A DNA stretch of 64,000 nt from Rana temporaria (lineage: Eukaryota; Chordata; Amphibia; Anura; Ranidae): contig NC_053491.1 in the NCBI RefSeq assembly GCF_905171775.1, positions 297,444,799 through 297,508,798 of the forward strand, written 5' to 3'. The first letter of the stretch is position 1. Every line of letters starts with the position of its first letter. The translations under genes were made by a program, and so were the position numbers. This document shows positions 54,119-64,000 of this stretch, piece by piece. A model generated the notes under the pieces. The model was not told where the DNA came from and ran no database searches. It worked only from the letters and a program-made list of their open reading frames with translations.

Positions 54119-54355
54119 ATCCTCTGGACCGATGGCGGTCTTATTTCTGATCTGTGTGTCTCCCTACCCTCAATTTTAGCATTGCTATGGGACATCCTAT
54201 TAAGTAATTAAGGCTCGGGGGCGTGTCCGGATGGCAGAGGGAACAGACCTGTGAGACTTCAGCTCTGTCTTTCGAGTGGCATCCTATATCCAATTTGCAC
54301 CAGACCAACTCCTAAATACTCCCCACGGTAGTGGGAACATTCCAGGCTGGCATAC

Positions 54356-55363
54356 ATGGTGAAATACGGGCCACCCGCGCCAGCATCTGCGGCGGAACAG
54401 CAGGCCCAATTCAGATGGCAAGATGGCTCCAGGACACAGGCAGAGCAGCATGTCATGCTGCAGCCACCCATCTCCACTCCTCACAAGAAATCACAGGCTC
54501 TGGTGAGTGAATCTGCCCCTGCTCCCCACTGTGCACAGCCAGACTCCCTGCAGTCTCAGGACTCCCCCATAGACAGTGAGGATGGCTCAGGCCCTGATTC
54601 TCCTCCTGCTGAGCCCACCCTGGCCTCCATCATGCTTGCTATACAGGACTGCAAGGCCTCTCTCACTGCACAGATTGCATCAGTCCGCATGGACTTTTCT
54701 CTCCTGAAGCAAGATGTGCAAAATTTAAGGTACAGAGCTGGGGAGGCTGAAGAACGTATCAGCTCCCTTGAGGATGTTGTCCACCCCTTAGCTATTACAG
54801 TGAGGGATCGTACAGGGGAAATGGCGGCCCTCCGCACCAAAATCCACAATTTGGAAAATCGTTCGAGGAGGAACAACCTCCGCTTCGTTGGTTTCCCTGA
54901 AAGGGCGGAGGGCTCCCACCCAGAAAAATTCTTATATAATTGGCTGAGGGACATTTTTGGGACTGACGCACCATCCTTTTCACATGTCATTGAGCGTGCC
55001 CACCGTACCCCTCCGCGTCCCCCACCTTCTGGAGCACCCCCACGATCCATTATAGCAAGGATCCTCAACTTCCAAGACAAAGTTGCTATTCTGCGCCTGG
55101 CCCGGGAGAAGGGTCCACTTAAAAACAATGGCAACACCATCACAGTGTACCCCGATTTTTCAGCAGATGTCCAGCGACAACGCACCTCCTTTGCGGCAGT
55201 GAAGGCCCGTCTGCGTACGGAGGGCCTCTCCTACGCCATGCTTTTTCCCGCCAAGCTGCGCATCATTTATAATGGTAAAGTGCACTTCTACAACAACCCC
55301 AAGGAGGCTATGGCCTGGCTCAATGATCGATACGGAGTTCTTCCTAGGCACAGGGCTGCCTAA
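54356..55363 (+). CDS. L1 ORF1 protein, intact (335 aa)
   Basis: ORF1p binds element RNA and acts as a chaperone in the ribonucleoprotein. The start ATG 54356 gives MVKYGPPAPAS; the first 75 residues are polar and proline-rich. A coiled coil follows at about residues 100-165 (SVRMDFSLLKQDVQNLRYRA, then EERISSLEDVV). The RRM-like hallmark NRSRRNNLRFVGFPE is at about 170-185. A basic proline-rich linker (RAHRTPPRPPP) precedes the C-terminal domain (ARILNFQDKVAILRLARE, YPDFSADVQRQR, AMLFPAKLRIIYNG). The frame is uninterrupted to the stop at 55361-55363. Length is normal for the family. Whether it is expressed cannot be seen. Confidence 0.9.
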   Translation: MVKYGPPAPASAAEQQAQFRWQDGSRTQAEQHVMLQPPISTPHKKSQALVSESAPAPHCAQPDSLQSQDSPIDSEDGSGPDSPPAEPTLASIMLAIQDCKASLTAQIASVRMDFSLLKQDVQNLRYRAGEAEERISSLEDVVHPLAITVRDRTGEMAALRTKIHNLENRSRRNNLRFVGFPERAEGSHPEKFLYNWLRDIFGTDAPSFSHVIERAHRTPPRPPPSGAPPRSIIARILNFQDKVAILRLAREKGPLKNNGNTITVYPDFSADVQRQRTSFAAVKARLRTEGLSYAMLFPAKLRIIYNGKVHFYNNPKEAMAWLNDRYGVLPRHRAA

Positions 55364-56108
55364 TATCTGTGGCCCTAGGCCCCTGCATTCTCCTCTATGT
55401 TTGCCTTGAACTGATTATGGATATGTCCATCCTTCCATTTTGGAGAACTCATTTGCCTTGACTGCACTGTGATCCGAATTTTCATGAAGGTATGGTACGC
55501 CTCCCTGCAATAGGCCTGGGAACTATTACCCTGTCATCTTTAATCCTAATAGACTGAACTTTCTTCGTATTAACAGGCCTATCCCCCTACAACTACTGCC
55601 GGTTGTTTACTCTGCAATCTACTGCATCCGCTGTTGGACTGTGATGTTTTTCACCCCTACAATGCTGCTCGGAAGTCACTCTGGACTCCACTACATTCCC
55701 CATACCAGTTAGTGGCGAGGCCACGGTACAGCTCTCCCTCAGTTTAAGGAGGGGGGTTTTCGTTTTACAGTTTAGGGATCCAAGGTTCACTATGTTGGGG
55801 TTGGCCGAGTGGGGAGGGGGGGGCAAGGGATTTTATTTAGACTTTCTGGGACTTTGTTGGTGTTTTTTTTTTTTTTTTCCTCTGTTCCTTTTTGCACTTT
55901 TTGACTCCTATATTTTTTTCTCAGGTTGCTGCCTATGGCAGACTTTTAATGTTTGTTATTATTTCATTGCTGGCTCATGATGTCCTGATGGCGGATCCAC
56001 GCACTTTTTTTACTCATGTGCATGTATGTGCTTCAGGTGGCGCGGCCTGTCTGGTCATTTATATTCTTGTATGCTACTTTGTGCTTATTTACTACTGTAT
56101 GTTTTGCA
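55364..56108 (+). other. L1 inter-ORF region
   Basis: T-rich run (55862-55880) and a CTTTTTGCACTTTTTGACTC segment, as before ORF2 in the fragment at 9246. A frame open from 56016 runs into ORF2, but its first 31 codons are not conserved, so the start is placed at 56109. Confidence 0.7.
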
Positions 56109-59100
56109 ATGGCAAAGCCCCCAAGGATAGTCTCCTGGAATACAAGAGGTCTGAATGCACCCCAGAAGAGATCCCTGGTCTTTTCAGTATTAAAAAAATG
56201 TCACCCTCACATCATCTGCCTCCAAGAGACTCGCCTTACAGGCTCTAAAACAAGGGCCCTAAAATGCCCTAGGTTGTCCAACTCCTATCATGCCACTCAT
56301 ACTAATTACTCCAGGGGGGGGGGGGTTTCCATCCATCTAGCCAAATCTCTCCCTGCTGAGACGGTACAAGTTAAAACCGACCCTGATGGGCGGTTTATTG
56401 TTCTTACTTTGCAAATTTTTACTGTGACCTTTACCCTGGTGAACATTTATGTGCCCCCTCCGTTTTCAGTGGAGGTACTCTCTAGACTTTCACTTCAGCT
56501 GCTGACTAGACCCCCTGGCCCCTTACTTTATGTGGGGGACTTTAATGCTATATTGAATCCATTTATGGACTGCCTGGGTGGTCGAGGTAGACCCTTTCCC
56601 TCTTTTCTAGACTGGGCACAGGTTCATGGCCTTACAGAGGTGTGGCAATGGAAAAATCCAGATGTACGCCACTTTTCCTGCCACTCGGATTCTTTCCACA
56701 CCATGTTCAGACTAGATATGGTGTTTGCTCCGGCTGAGACCCTCCCTGTTGTCTCTGCCGTTTCATATCTGCCTAAAGGGGTTTCTGATCATGACCCTCT
56801 CTCAGTGGACCTCCTCCTCCTCCCAGGTTCGGGGCCTGCTATTTGGCGCCTGAACTCATACTGGTTGGAGGACGAGGTAGTGCAGGGAGAATGCAGGACA
56901 GGCATCACAAACTATTGGAGGGATAATCTTGGAAAAGTAGACCCCTCCACTGAATGGGACACGTTTAAGACAACTCTGAGGGGCACTTTCATGTCCATCA
57001 CAGGGGTCTTGTGCAAAAATAACCGGATGCTTACAGAGGAACTTGAGACTGTTATGGTACATGCGGAGTCTGCTTATGCCTCTAACCCTGCCTCCGACAC
57101 GAGGGAGGCATGGTTACAGAGCTGTAGGGAGTATGAACTCCGTCTGTTAGATCTCACGCAAAAACGCATGTTGCATGCCACACAAAAATCGTTTGAACAT
57201 GGTAATAAAGCTGGACGTCTCTTGGCATATCTGACTAGACCTGACCATTCTCCCATTTCCATCCCACGTATCTTTACTGCTCAAGGCCCCATCAGTGACA
57301 ACCCAGGGGATATCCTAGACTCCTTTTTATGCTTTTACAAAGACCTGTATACCTCTAGGGTTGACTACGATGACTCCCAATTGAATGACTACTTGGCTGA
57401 CATATCTCTCCCCTCCTTGTCAACGGAGGGGCGTAAAGTGCTGGATGCACCTATCTTGGTTTGAGGAAATTGCTGCAGCCATTTAACAAATGCCTGCACA
57501 TAAGACTACAGGCTTAGACGGTTTCCAGACTGAATGGTACTCAGAATTTAAGGACCTTTTGTGCCCCTTTCTTTTGCAAACCTATAACAAAGCTCTAGAT
57601 GTTGGTATCCTCCCCCCCCCCCCCCCCCAACGATGCAAGAGGCTTTGATTGTACTTCTATTAAAACCCTGTAAGGACCCACTTAAATGTGAATCTTACCG
57701 TCCAATTTCTCTTATTAATGTGGACGTTAAGATTCTGGCCAAAATATTGGCAAACCGTTTGAACACTGTAGTCACATCCTTGGTCAATAGTGACCAAGGG
57801 GGCTTTATCCCCGGCAGGTCCACCAGAATGAATTTCCGCAGGCTGTTTCAAAACCTGCAATATCCACACGACTGTCCTCCCACTCGTGCTATTGTGTCTT
57901 TGGACACTTGCAAAGCATTCGACAGTGTGGAATGGCCATATCTGTTTCGAGTGTTACAGATGTATGGCTTTGGCCCCCGTGCTGTAGCATGGATAAAACT
58001 CCTTTACACCTCCCCTGTAGCTCGGGTGCGGGTCAATTCCTCTATCACTGGCCCCTTTCCGATTACTAGGGGTACACAACAGGGGTGCCCGTTGTCGCCC
58101 CTCTTGTTTGCCCTGGCCATGGAGCCACTTGCGGTTCGCATTCGCTCCTTCCCCTCGATTAAAGGACTCCCAATTGCTAATATAGAGGAGCGCATTTCAC
58201 TTTATGCGAATGACACATTGGTGTATCTGGCTGATACTAATGAATCACTTCAGGCCCTGTTGGTGGAGATTAATACCTTTGGAGACTATTCTGGCTTCTG
58301 GGTGAATTAGGAAAGGGTCTAGTCTTTTCCTCCTAGAAGTGGCTCAGCCTCCCCTGATTCACCCGGATTCCAAGCTTCAAGTGGTATCCTCCTTCAGGTA
58401 CCTTGGGGTTCTGGTGCAGACCCCTTTATCTTTATATGTCGCCAATAACTTAGATCCTCTATTGGTCCGCCTTCGGGAGCAGACCAAGCAGTGGATGGAT
58501 CTGCCTCTGGATCTTATGGGGAGGGCCAACGTCCTCAAAATGATCTACCTACCGCGATTACTCTATATCCTTGCCAATTACCCTTGCAAAATACCTAAAT
58601 CTATTTTTAAACGTATAGATTCAATATGTACTAATCTCCTGTGGAAGGGTGGCTCCCCCAAGGTAGCACTTAAAACACTACGGTTGCCAGCGCACTTGGC
58701 AGGTCTGGCATTTCCCAACTTCTTTCTATATTATTTGGCATCCCAGTTGGTGCACATCCATGATTGTCTGTGCCCGGTTCCGGCCAATGCCTGTGCCTCC
58801 ACGGAGGGAGCCATCGCATCTTCTCTGGAAACCCTACATAATATTATCTACAGAGGCCAGGTCCCCGATCGCCCCTGAACCTCCCCATTTGCCACTTCCC
58901 TTTCCTCTTTTCGTTATATTGTCACTAAAGTATCCTGGCACACCTGGCTGAAATCTCCCAACAACCCCCTGTGGTTTAACCCCAATCTGCAGGAACTATA
59001 CTCCCTTCCTGATCCCAATCGCTGGTACTACAAGGGGGTTAAATATTTATGCCACCTGTACAATGCTCAGGGCTTTAAATCTTTTTCTCAGCTACGTTTA

Positions 59101-59696
59101 GATTTAGATTTACCAATATCGTACCTATTGTATTACTACCAGCTCAGGCACGCTATCCGTGCCCAGTTTGGCTCCTTGGATGATCCCACTGACCTGCCCC
59201 CATTGGAAAAACTGCTCAGACAGCCAGATCCCACTAAACTCGTCTCCACCTATTATGAAGCCCTAATGACTAACTTTAACCCCAGGTTTCACAAAGCTCA
59301 GGTAAAATGGACCTCTCTGGACATCTCCCTGGTAGACGAGGACTGGTCAGAGTTTAGCGATACGTATAAAACCTCTGTTATTGCTTCCCGGGACCGCATC
59401 ATACAGGTCAAAATTTTCCATCAAACCCACCTCACTCCGGCTAGGTTACACAGGATGGGTCTCCTGCCCTCAGCTGCCTGTTTCCGTGGCTGTGGCCGGG
59501 AGGCCGATTTCTTACACTGCTTCTGGTCATGCCCGGTAGTCCAGGACTTCTGGGAAGAAGTGGGTGCTTTCATCTCATCGGCGCTAGGCCTCCCAAACAT
59601 AATCCACCCCAAGAACTGCCTATTGGGCATCTTTGGCGAATTACACCTATCATCACATGCCAAGAGACTGCTCCGTATACTCTTCTTCTATGTTAA
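56109..59696 (+). pseudogene. L1 ORF2 (endonuclease, RT, C-terminal domain), few breaks
   Basis: Starts MAKPPRIVSWNTRGLNAPQK at 56109. Endonuclease motifs: HIICLQETRLTG, LLYVGDFNAILNP, FRLDMVFAP and GVSDHDPLSVD. The first frame runs to 57464 and breaks near 57455; a C-run of about 17 lies at 57612-57628. RT: CESYRPISLINVDVKILAK, DQGGFIPGRST, AIVSLDTCKAFDSVEW (motif A), TRGTQQGCPLSPLLF (motif B) and SLYANDTLVYL (motif C with YAND instead of YADD). A stop at 58310, then YLGVLVQTPLSLYV, MGRANVLKMIYLPRLLY and LLWKGGSPK. The C-terminal zinc-type block CFRGCGREADFLHCFWSCP is at about 59480. The loss of the first motif C aspartate would abolish polymerase activity. Confidence 0.9.
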
Positions 59697-59900
59697 AAAA
59701 AAGGGATTTTTAATACAGCTTACCTGTAAAATCCTTTTCTTGGAGTACATCACGGGACACAGAGCAGCATATTAATTACTATACGGGTTATATGGAGTAC
59801 CTTCAGGTGATGGACACTGGCAATCTCAAACAGGAAGTCCCCTCCCTATATAACCCCCTCCCATAGGAGGAGTACCTCAGTTTTGTAGCAAGCAGTATGC
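59697..59900. repeat. DIRS copy C inverted terminal repeat (3' side)
   Basis: Starts AAAAAAAGGGATTTTTAAT, then GTACATCACGGGACACAGAG and ACCCCCTCCCATAGG. A relative stands alone at 44951. The partner ITR lies outside the window. Confidence 0.8.
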
Positions 59901-59944
59901 CTCCCAAAAATGTTTCCCATAAGAGGGGTGGGAGCTCTGTGTCC

Positions 59945-60060
59945 CGTGATGTACTCCAAGAAAAGGATTTTACAGGTAAGCTGTATTAAAAATCCCTTTT
60001 TCTTTCTCGTACATCACGGGACACAGAGCGGCATATTCATTACTATACGGGATGTCCGAA
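59945..60060. repeat. DIRS internal complementary region (copy C)
   Basis: 59940-59993 is the reverse complement of the outer ITR (GTGATGTACTCCAAGAAAAG, then AAAATCCC). 59994-60060 (TTCTTTCTCGTACATCACGG, then GGCATATTCATTACTATACG) should complement the outer end of the missing right ITR. Position near the element's 3' end matches the DIRS layout. Confidence 0.8.
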
Positions 60061-60206
60061 AGCAATGCTTTAATGAGGGGGAGGGAGACATCTTCCAAGA
60101 CAGCAGGATTTAATTTAGAGGTACACTCAAATAATAATAATAAATCCAACTTAATCAAGAAAATAAATTTTAATTTAAATCAAGGGTGCCCCCGAATCTG
60201 AGGGTC

Positions 60207-61375
60207 TTAAATAGCAGCCTGCAGCACTGCCTGCCCAAAGGCTGTATCTGCATTCCTTCTTATGTCCAACTGGTAACATTTTGTAAACGTGTGGACTGAT
60301 GACCAGGTTGCCGCCTTGCATATTTGAGCCATAGAGATCTGATGGTGTGCTGCCCAGGAGGCGCCCATAGCCCTGGTAGAATGAGCCTTTATTGACAAAG
60401 GAGGAGGCAACCTTTTCAAGCCGTAGGCCTGAGTGATTAACTGTTTAATCCATCTAGAGATGGTGGACTTGCAGCTACCTGTCCCTTCTTGGGCCCATCC
60501 GGTAAAATGAACAACACATCTGTTTTCCGAATCTTCTCTGTAGCTTTAAGATAGGCCTTCATGGCCCTGACAATATCCAAGGTATGCAGCAACCCTTCCC
60601 TTCTGGAAGTGGGTTTCGGAAAGAAGGATGGTAGTACCAAATCCTGGTTTAGGTGAAAACTGGATATAACCTTTGGTAGAAAGGAAGGATGAGGACGGAG
60701 AACCACCCTGTCCTTATGCAGAATAAGATATGGTTCCTTACAAGATAAGGCTGCCAACTCTGATACTCTTCTGGCGGAAACTATGGCGACCAGAAATACC
60801 AACTTCCTTGTCAGTAAAACCAAAGGAATTTCAGCCAACGGCTCAAAAGGTTGTTTCTGCAGAGATGACAGAACAAGATTTAAGTCCCACGGACAAAGTG
60901 GTGACTTGACCGGAGGATTAATACGCAAGACCCCCTGTATGAAGGTCTTAACCAGCGAGTGGGTGGCCAGCGGCCTTTGAAACCACACTGACAAAGCTGA
61001 AATCTGTCCTTTGATTGTGCTTAATGACAGGCCTTTATCCACTCCTAGCTGGAGAAAACTTAACACTCTATCAATGGTATACTTGTGGGAATACCAACTT
61101 TTGGACTCACACCAGCCTACGTAGGCCCTCCAAACCCTGTAATAAATTACTCTGGAGACCGACTTTCTAGCCTTAATAAGGGTAGAGATTACCTGCCTAG
61201 ACAGACCTCTACCCCTGAGAACCAGGGATTCAGCCGCCAGGCCGTCAAATTTAGACGCCGTAATGCAGGGTGGAGGATCGGGCCTTGCGAGAGTAGGTCT
61301 GGTCGTAGAGGAAGAGTCCAAGGGTCTCCCACTGCCATCTTTATGACTAGTGAGTACCATGACCTCCGGGGCCAA
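60207..61375 (-). pseudogene. DIRS tyrosine recombinase, one break
   Basis: Catalyses integration of the circular DNA intermediate by site-specific-type recombination. The frame from 61375 reads AAESLVLRGRGLSRQVIST, VIYYRVWRAYVGWCESK, LSTIKGQISALSVWFQRPLA, WDLNLVLSSLQKQPFEPL and VSARRVSELAALSCKEP (catalytic arginine), then FLPKVISSFHLNQDLVLPS to 60437. After a frameshift near 60480 it continues IKAHSTRAMGASWAAHH (histidine and second arginine) and AATWSSVHTFTKCYQLD (tyrosine), ending VLQAAI at 60207. All catalytic positions are kept. Its start overlaps the end of the RT-RNase H frame in another frame, the usual DIRS arrangement. Confidence 0.9.
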
Positions 61376-63020
61376 GCTGGAGCTACCAGGATGACTGGCC
61401 TGTGCTCCACTCTGATCCTGCGCAACAGGCGGGGTAGTAACTGTAGCGGGGGAAAGGCATATAGAAGTTTGAACTTATGCCAAGGGCAAACCAACGCATC
61501 GGTTCCGCAGGCCATTGGGTCCCTCGTCCGGGACATGAACCTGTCTAGCTTCTTGTTGAATCTCGATGCCATGATATCCACGTCTGGCACTCCCCACCTC
61601 TGGCAGATTGTCTGAAAGACCTGGGGATGTAGCGACCATTCCCCTGGCGACAGAGTTTGGCGACTTAGGAAGTCCGCCTGTAGGTTGTCCACTCCGGGAA
61701 AGAATATCGCGGATATGCAGGGTACATGAGCCTCTTCCCATAGAAAAATCAAGCTCACCTCTCTCTGAGCGGCTTGACTCTTGGTTCCCCCTTGGTGGTT
61801 TATATATGCCACGGCTGTGGCATTGTCTGATTGTATTCTCACTGGGGACCCTTGCAATTTGGATGTCCATGCCAGGAGGGCTAGCCGAGCAGCTCTGATC
61901 TCCAAGACATTGATGGGCAGCTGCCTCTCTGCCTCTGCCCAAGCTCCTTGGCGAGTGTAACCATCCAAGACCGCACTTCAGGCTGGCGTCTGTGGTCACT
62001 ATCTTCCAGGCTACGGGGCTGAAGGACTTTCCCTTCAGAAGATTCTGAGGGTTTAACCACCAGCACAGACTTTGCCGGACTCTTGATGATAGTGTCAAAG
62101 GAAACTCCAAGGCCTGTGCTCTCTTGCTCCAAGCTGCCAGAATGGCTGCCTGTAGGGCGCGAGTGTGGCTCTGTGCGTATGGTACTGCCTCGAACGTGGC
62201 CACTAGTTTGCCTAGTAATCGCATACATAGGCGAATAGTTGGTTCTCTTTTGCTTAGAACCAAATGAATCAATTCCTTAATAGCCGCGACCTTTACCAGG
62301 GGCAGGAACACCTTTTGCTGTTCTGTGTCTAACCTCATGCCGAGATATTCCAACTGTTTTGTGGGTTGAAATGCTGATTTTTCTCAGTTTAGGACCCAGT
62401 CGAACCTCTCGAGGTACTGAACCGTGAGGGCCACTGCTCGCTCCAGGCAAGGAGGCGAGTGATCTATGATTAAGAGGTCGTCCAAGTATGCTATGACTGT
62501 GACCCCTTGGATCCTTAGATTGGCTAGAATTGGAGCTAGGACCTTCGTGAACACCCGGGGGGCCGTAGCCAGCCCGAACGGGAGCGCCACAAATTGGAAG
62601 TGACGCTGAGCCACCGTGAAGCGTAGAAATCTTTGATGTGGCTGAAAGATCGGCACATGAAGGTAAGCATCTTTTATGTCTATAGACGCCAGAAAGTCGT
62701 CCTTCTGGAGCGCGGCGGCTGCTGACCGAACGGATTCCAACCCGGAACGAGCGAACCTTTAGGTAAACGTTTAAACCCTTTAGGTCCAAAATTGGTCTGA
62801 CATCGCCGTTGGGCTTTGGTACGACAAACAGATTGGAGTAGAAACCTAGCCCTTGCTCTTGTGCTGGTACCTCTACTATCACGCCCTGGCAAAGCAGACG
62901 ATCCAATGCCGCTAGTAATGAGGCCTTTTTGATCGGATCGTTTGGTACCCTTGATTCCTGATAATGCGGTGGAGGAAACTTTTGAAATTCTAATCTGCAC
63001 CACTGCTCCTGCCGTAGCAA
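61189..63020 (-). pseudogene. DIRS reverse transcriptase and RNase H, three breaks
   Basis: From 63020: LEFQKFPPPHYQESR, LLCQGVIVEVPAQEQGLGFY and NLFVVPKPNGDVRPILDLKG. A frameshift near 62745 leads to MESVRSAAAALQKDDFLASI, DIKDAYLHVPIF, LPFGLATAPRVFTKVLAP and IAYLDDLLIIDH (motif C intact, about 62480). A stop near 62384, then MEYLGMRLDTEQQKV, the connection region and TTDASLKCGLGW (RNase H start, about 61990). A frameshift near 61970 leads to LEIRAARLALLAW, IQSDNATAVAYINHQGG, DFLSRQTLSPGEW and LYAFPPLQLLPRLLRR, ending at 61189. Catalytic RT aspartates and RNase H residues are visible. The DNA methylase-like domain of some DIRS proteins was not recognised. Confidence 0.9.
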
Positions 63021-63530
63021 AAGAAGCCTTTAAAAGTGTTTCTAGACGTTTATCAACCGGGTCTTTAAACATGTGTATGTTTTCCACCGGGCAAGTCAAT
63101 TACTTATTTACACAGGAGATGGCTGCGTCCACAGCTGGGAGCACCCATTTCTTAGAAAATTTCTCTTCCATAGGGTAGATAACAGAAAATCTCTTAGGCG
63201 GCAGAAAAATTCTGTCCGGACGTACCCAATCTTAGAAAATTACTTCCTCTAAGAGGATGGACCGGAAAAACCGCGTTACTCAAAGGCGATTTCAAAGAAC
63301 CCAAAGAGGATACTGCAGGAACCTGGGGCTCTGGTAAGGGTAATTTGAATGCTGATCAGAACCATGTCTGTCAAAGACTGGATCCACAAGCTCTCCGCTT
63401 GGGGGGTTGAAAATGGTTCTTCAGTAATAGATTCTTCGATCGCTGAACCCTCTAGGTTCCGGTCCAACTGATCCTCCTGAACATCTAATTCCTCCGAGAG
63501 AGAAATTCAGCATCCGAGGATATACATCTA
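63021..63530 (-). pseudogene. DIRS gag-like protein, C-terminal part
   Basis: Minus-strand reading at 63020-63180: EKFSKKWVLPAVDAAISCVN, a stop, LTCPVENIHMFKDPVDKRLE and TLLKASFATAGA, matching the FKDP block in copy B. Further upstream the frame is shifted and the reading is degraded (DRNLEGSAIEESITEEPFST, 63276-63467). No zinc knuckle was recognised. Confidence 0.65.
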
Positions 63531-64000
63531 GGCGATGGGGGATCTAGTCCGCTTTTTGCCTGGAATAGAGTTAGCGATCATAGCTGCTAACCTTTTCTAG
63601 CCCCCCTAGGGTGACAGCTAGCAAGCAACAAACAACAAGGTTTAGGGGACAATAGGACCAATAATGCCCAAAACCCGGTGGGGCCCAGTATGTTTTATAT
63701 TAAGTAAATATAAAAAAAAATATTTTTTATTTTTTTGTCTATGCACTTTCTTTTTTTTTTTTTTTCAGAAAAAAATATTGGCCCACCACGATTTTTGCCA
63801 GTATCCAATCTGCTGAAGAGGGGTTTAGGCTTAACAAAAAACTTTTTTGGAGCGAGTTCCAACTAGTAATACCCTCCTTGCGCCACCGGGTGTCACTGCC
63901 CCGCCGCTCTGTGTCCTCCCTCTCTGCTCAGTCTCAGACTGAGCCAGAACGCAGCCTGCCGTGTATAACGGCGCTGAGGGCACCGCCCCCGTTCACTGAC
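63531..64000 (-). other. DIRS copy C upstream part, no gene seen
   Basis: Holds a T run (63749-63767) and AT-rich DNA up to 63800, then GC-rich sequence. Presumably gag N-terminus and leader of DIRS copy C; nothing could be read with confidence. Confidence 0.35.

Larger units (their letters stand above)
47190..54213 (+). mobile_element. DIRS-type retroelement (copy A), multiply interrupted
   Basis: Gag pieces (47190-47330, 48311-48500), RT (48500-49740), YR (51066-51390 and 53628-54118) and a 3' stretch to about 54213 (TTTTAGCATTGCTATGGGAC, like copy C near 60045). RNase H and the YR N-terminus are missing, with an L2 in their place. A 5'-truncated L1 splits the YR. A separate noncoding segment splits gag. 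Confidence 0.8.
54214..59696 (+). mobile_element. Nearly full-length L1/Tx1-clade LINE
   Basis: Begins GGGGGCGTGTCCGG at about 54217, directly at the end of DIRS copy A. It has an intact ORF1 (54356-55363), a T-rich inter-ORF region and an ORF2 (56109-59696) with few breaks. The 3' end is lost where DIRS copy C starts. It is the best preserved L1 in the window. Confidence 0.9.
59697..64000 (-). mobile_element. DIRS-type retroelement (copy C), right end outside the window
   Basis: Left ITR, internal complementary region, YR, RT-RNase H and gag on the minus strand, collinear with copies A and B but the best preserved. It interrupts the L1 ORF2 at about 59696 (LLRILFFYVK). The element's 5' side lies beyond 64000. 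Confidence 0.9.

Noticed and set aside
1..64000. tRNA, rRNA, bacterial promoters or ribosome binding sites
   Set aside because: None was recognised; the content is vertebrate repeat DNA.

Overview
This window looks like intergenic or intronic DNA from a large, transposon-packed vertebrate genome, most likely an anuran amphibian. That is an inference from the mixture of elements: several families of L1/Tx1-clade LINEs, three DIRS-type tyrosine-recombinase retroelements, L2 LINEs, Tc1-like transposons, TTAA-target (Kolobok/piggyBac-type) and TTA-target (PIF/Harbinger-type) MITEs, and fold-back repeats carrying hammerhead-ribozyme-like motifs. No prokaryotic features, tRNA, rRNA or CRISPR were seen. 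Almost every coding stretch is a broken retroelement or transposase gene. One stretch has the features of a host gene: a minus-strand terminal coding exon at 40671-40867 with a splice acceptor, a stop codon and nearby polyadenylation signals.

Layout, left part. 1-1216 is the 5' end of a minus-strand L1. A second L1 (1743-9245, plus) holds an LTR-like insertion in ORF1 and a TTAA MITE in ORF2. That MITE in turn contains a 2.2-kb inverted copy of the preceding sequence, giving a near-perfect palindrome over 2736-7168. A third L1 ORF2 (9246-10890), a composite ribozyme-bearing repeat, an L2 tail and fold-back repeat copies follow. A long L1 at about 16291-24430 has an ORF2 interrupted three times by MITEs with exact target duplications. 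Then come a fold-back repeat, a Tc1-like transposase, and an L1 3' end with two more MITEs (26515-28860).

Middle and right. A DIRS element on the minus strand (29434-36235) has inverted terminal repeats, an internal complementary region and a fold-back repeat inside it. hAT-like and TTAA MITEs, an L1 3' end, the host exon, two Tc1-like remnants and a DIRS terminal fragment follow. A second DIRS element (plus, about 47190-54213) has been entered by an L2, and by a 5'-truncated L1 with a 17-bp target duplication. It abuts a nearly full-length L1 (54214-59696) with an intact ORF1. A third DIRS element (minus, from 59697) begins inside that L1 and runs off the window.

None of the genes forms an operon or pathway. 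The organisation is a stratigraphy of nested insertions, and reading frames that resume on the two sides of an insertion often fix the order of events. The most unusual items are the palindrome, the cluster of eight hammerhead-like motifs, and the host exon. All coordinates of noncoding repeats were set by eye and may be off by a few bases to a few tens of bases.
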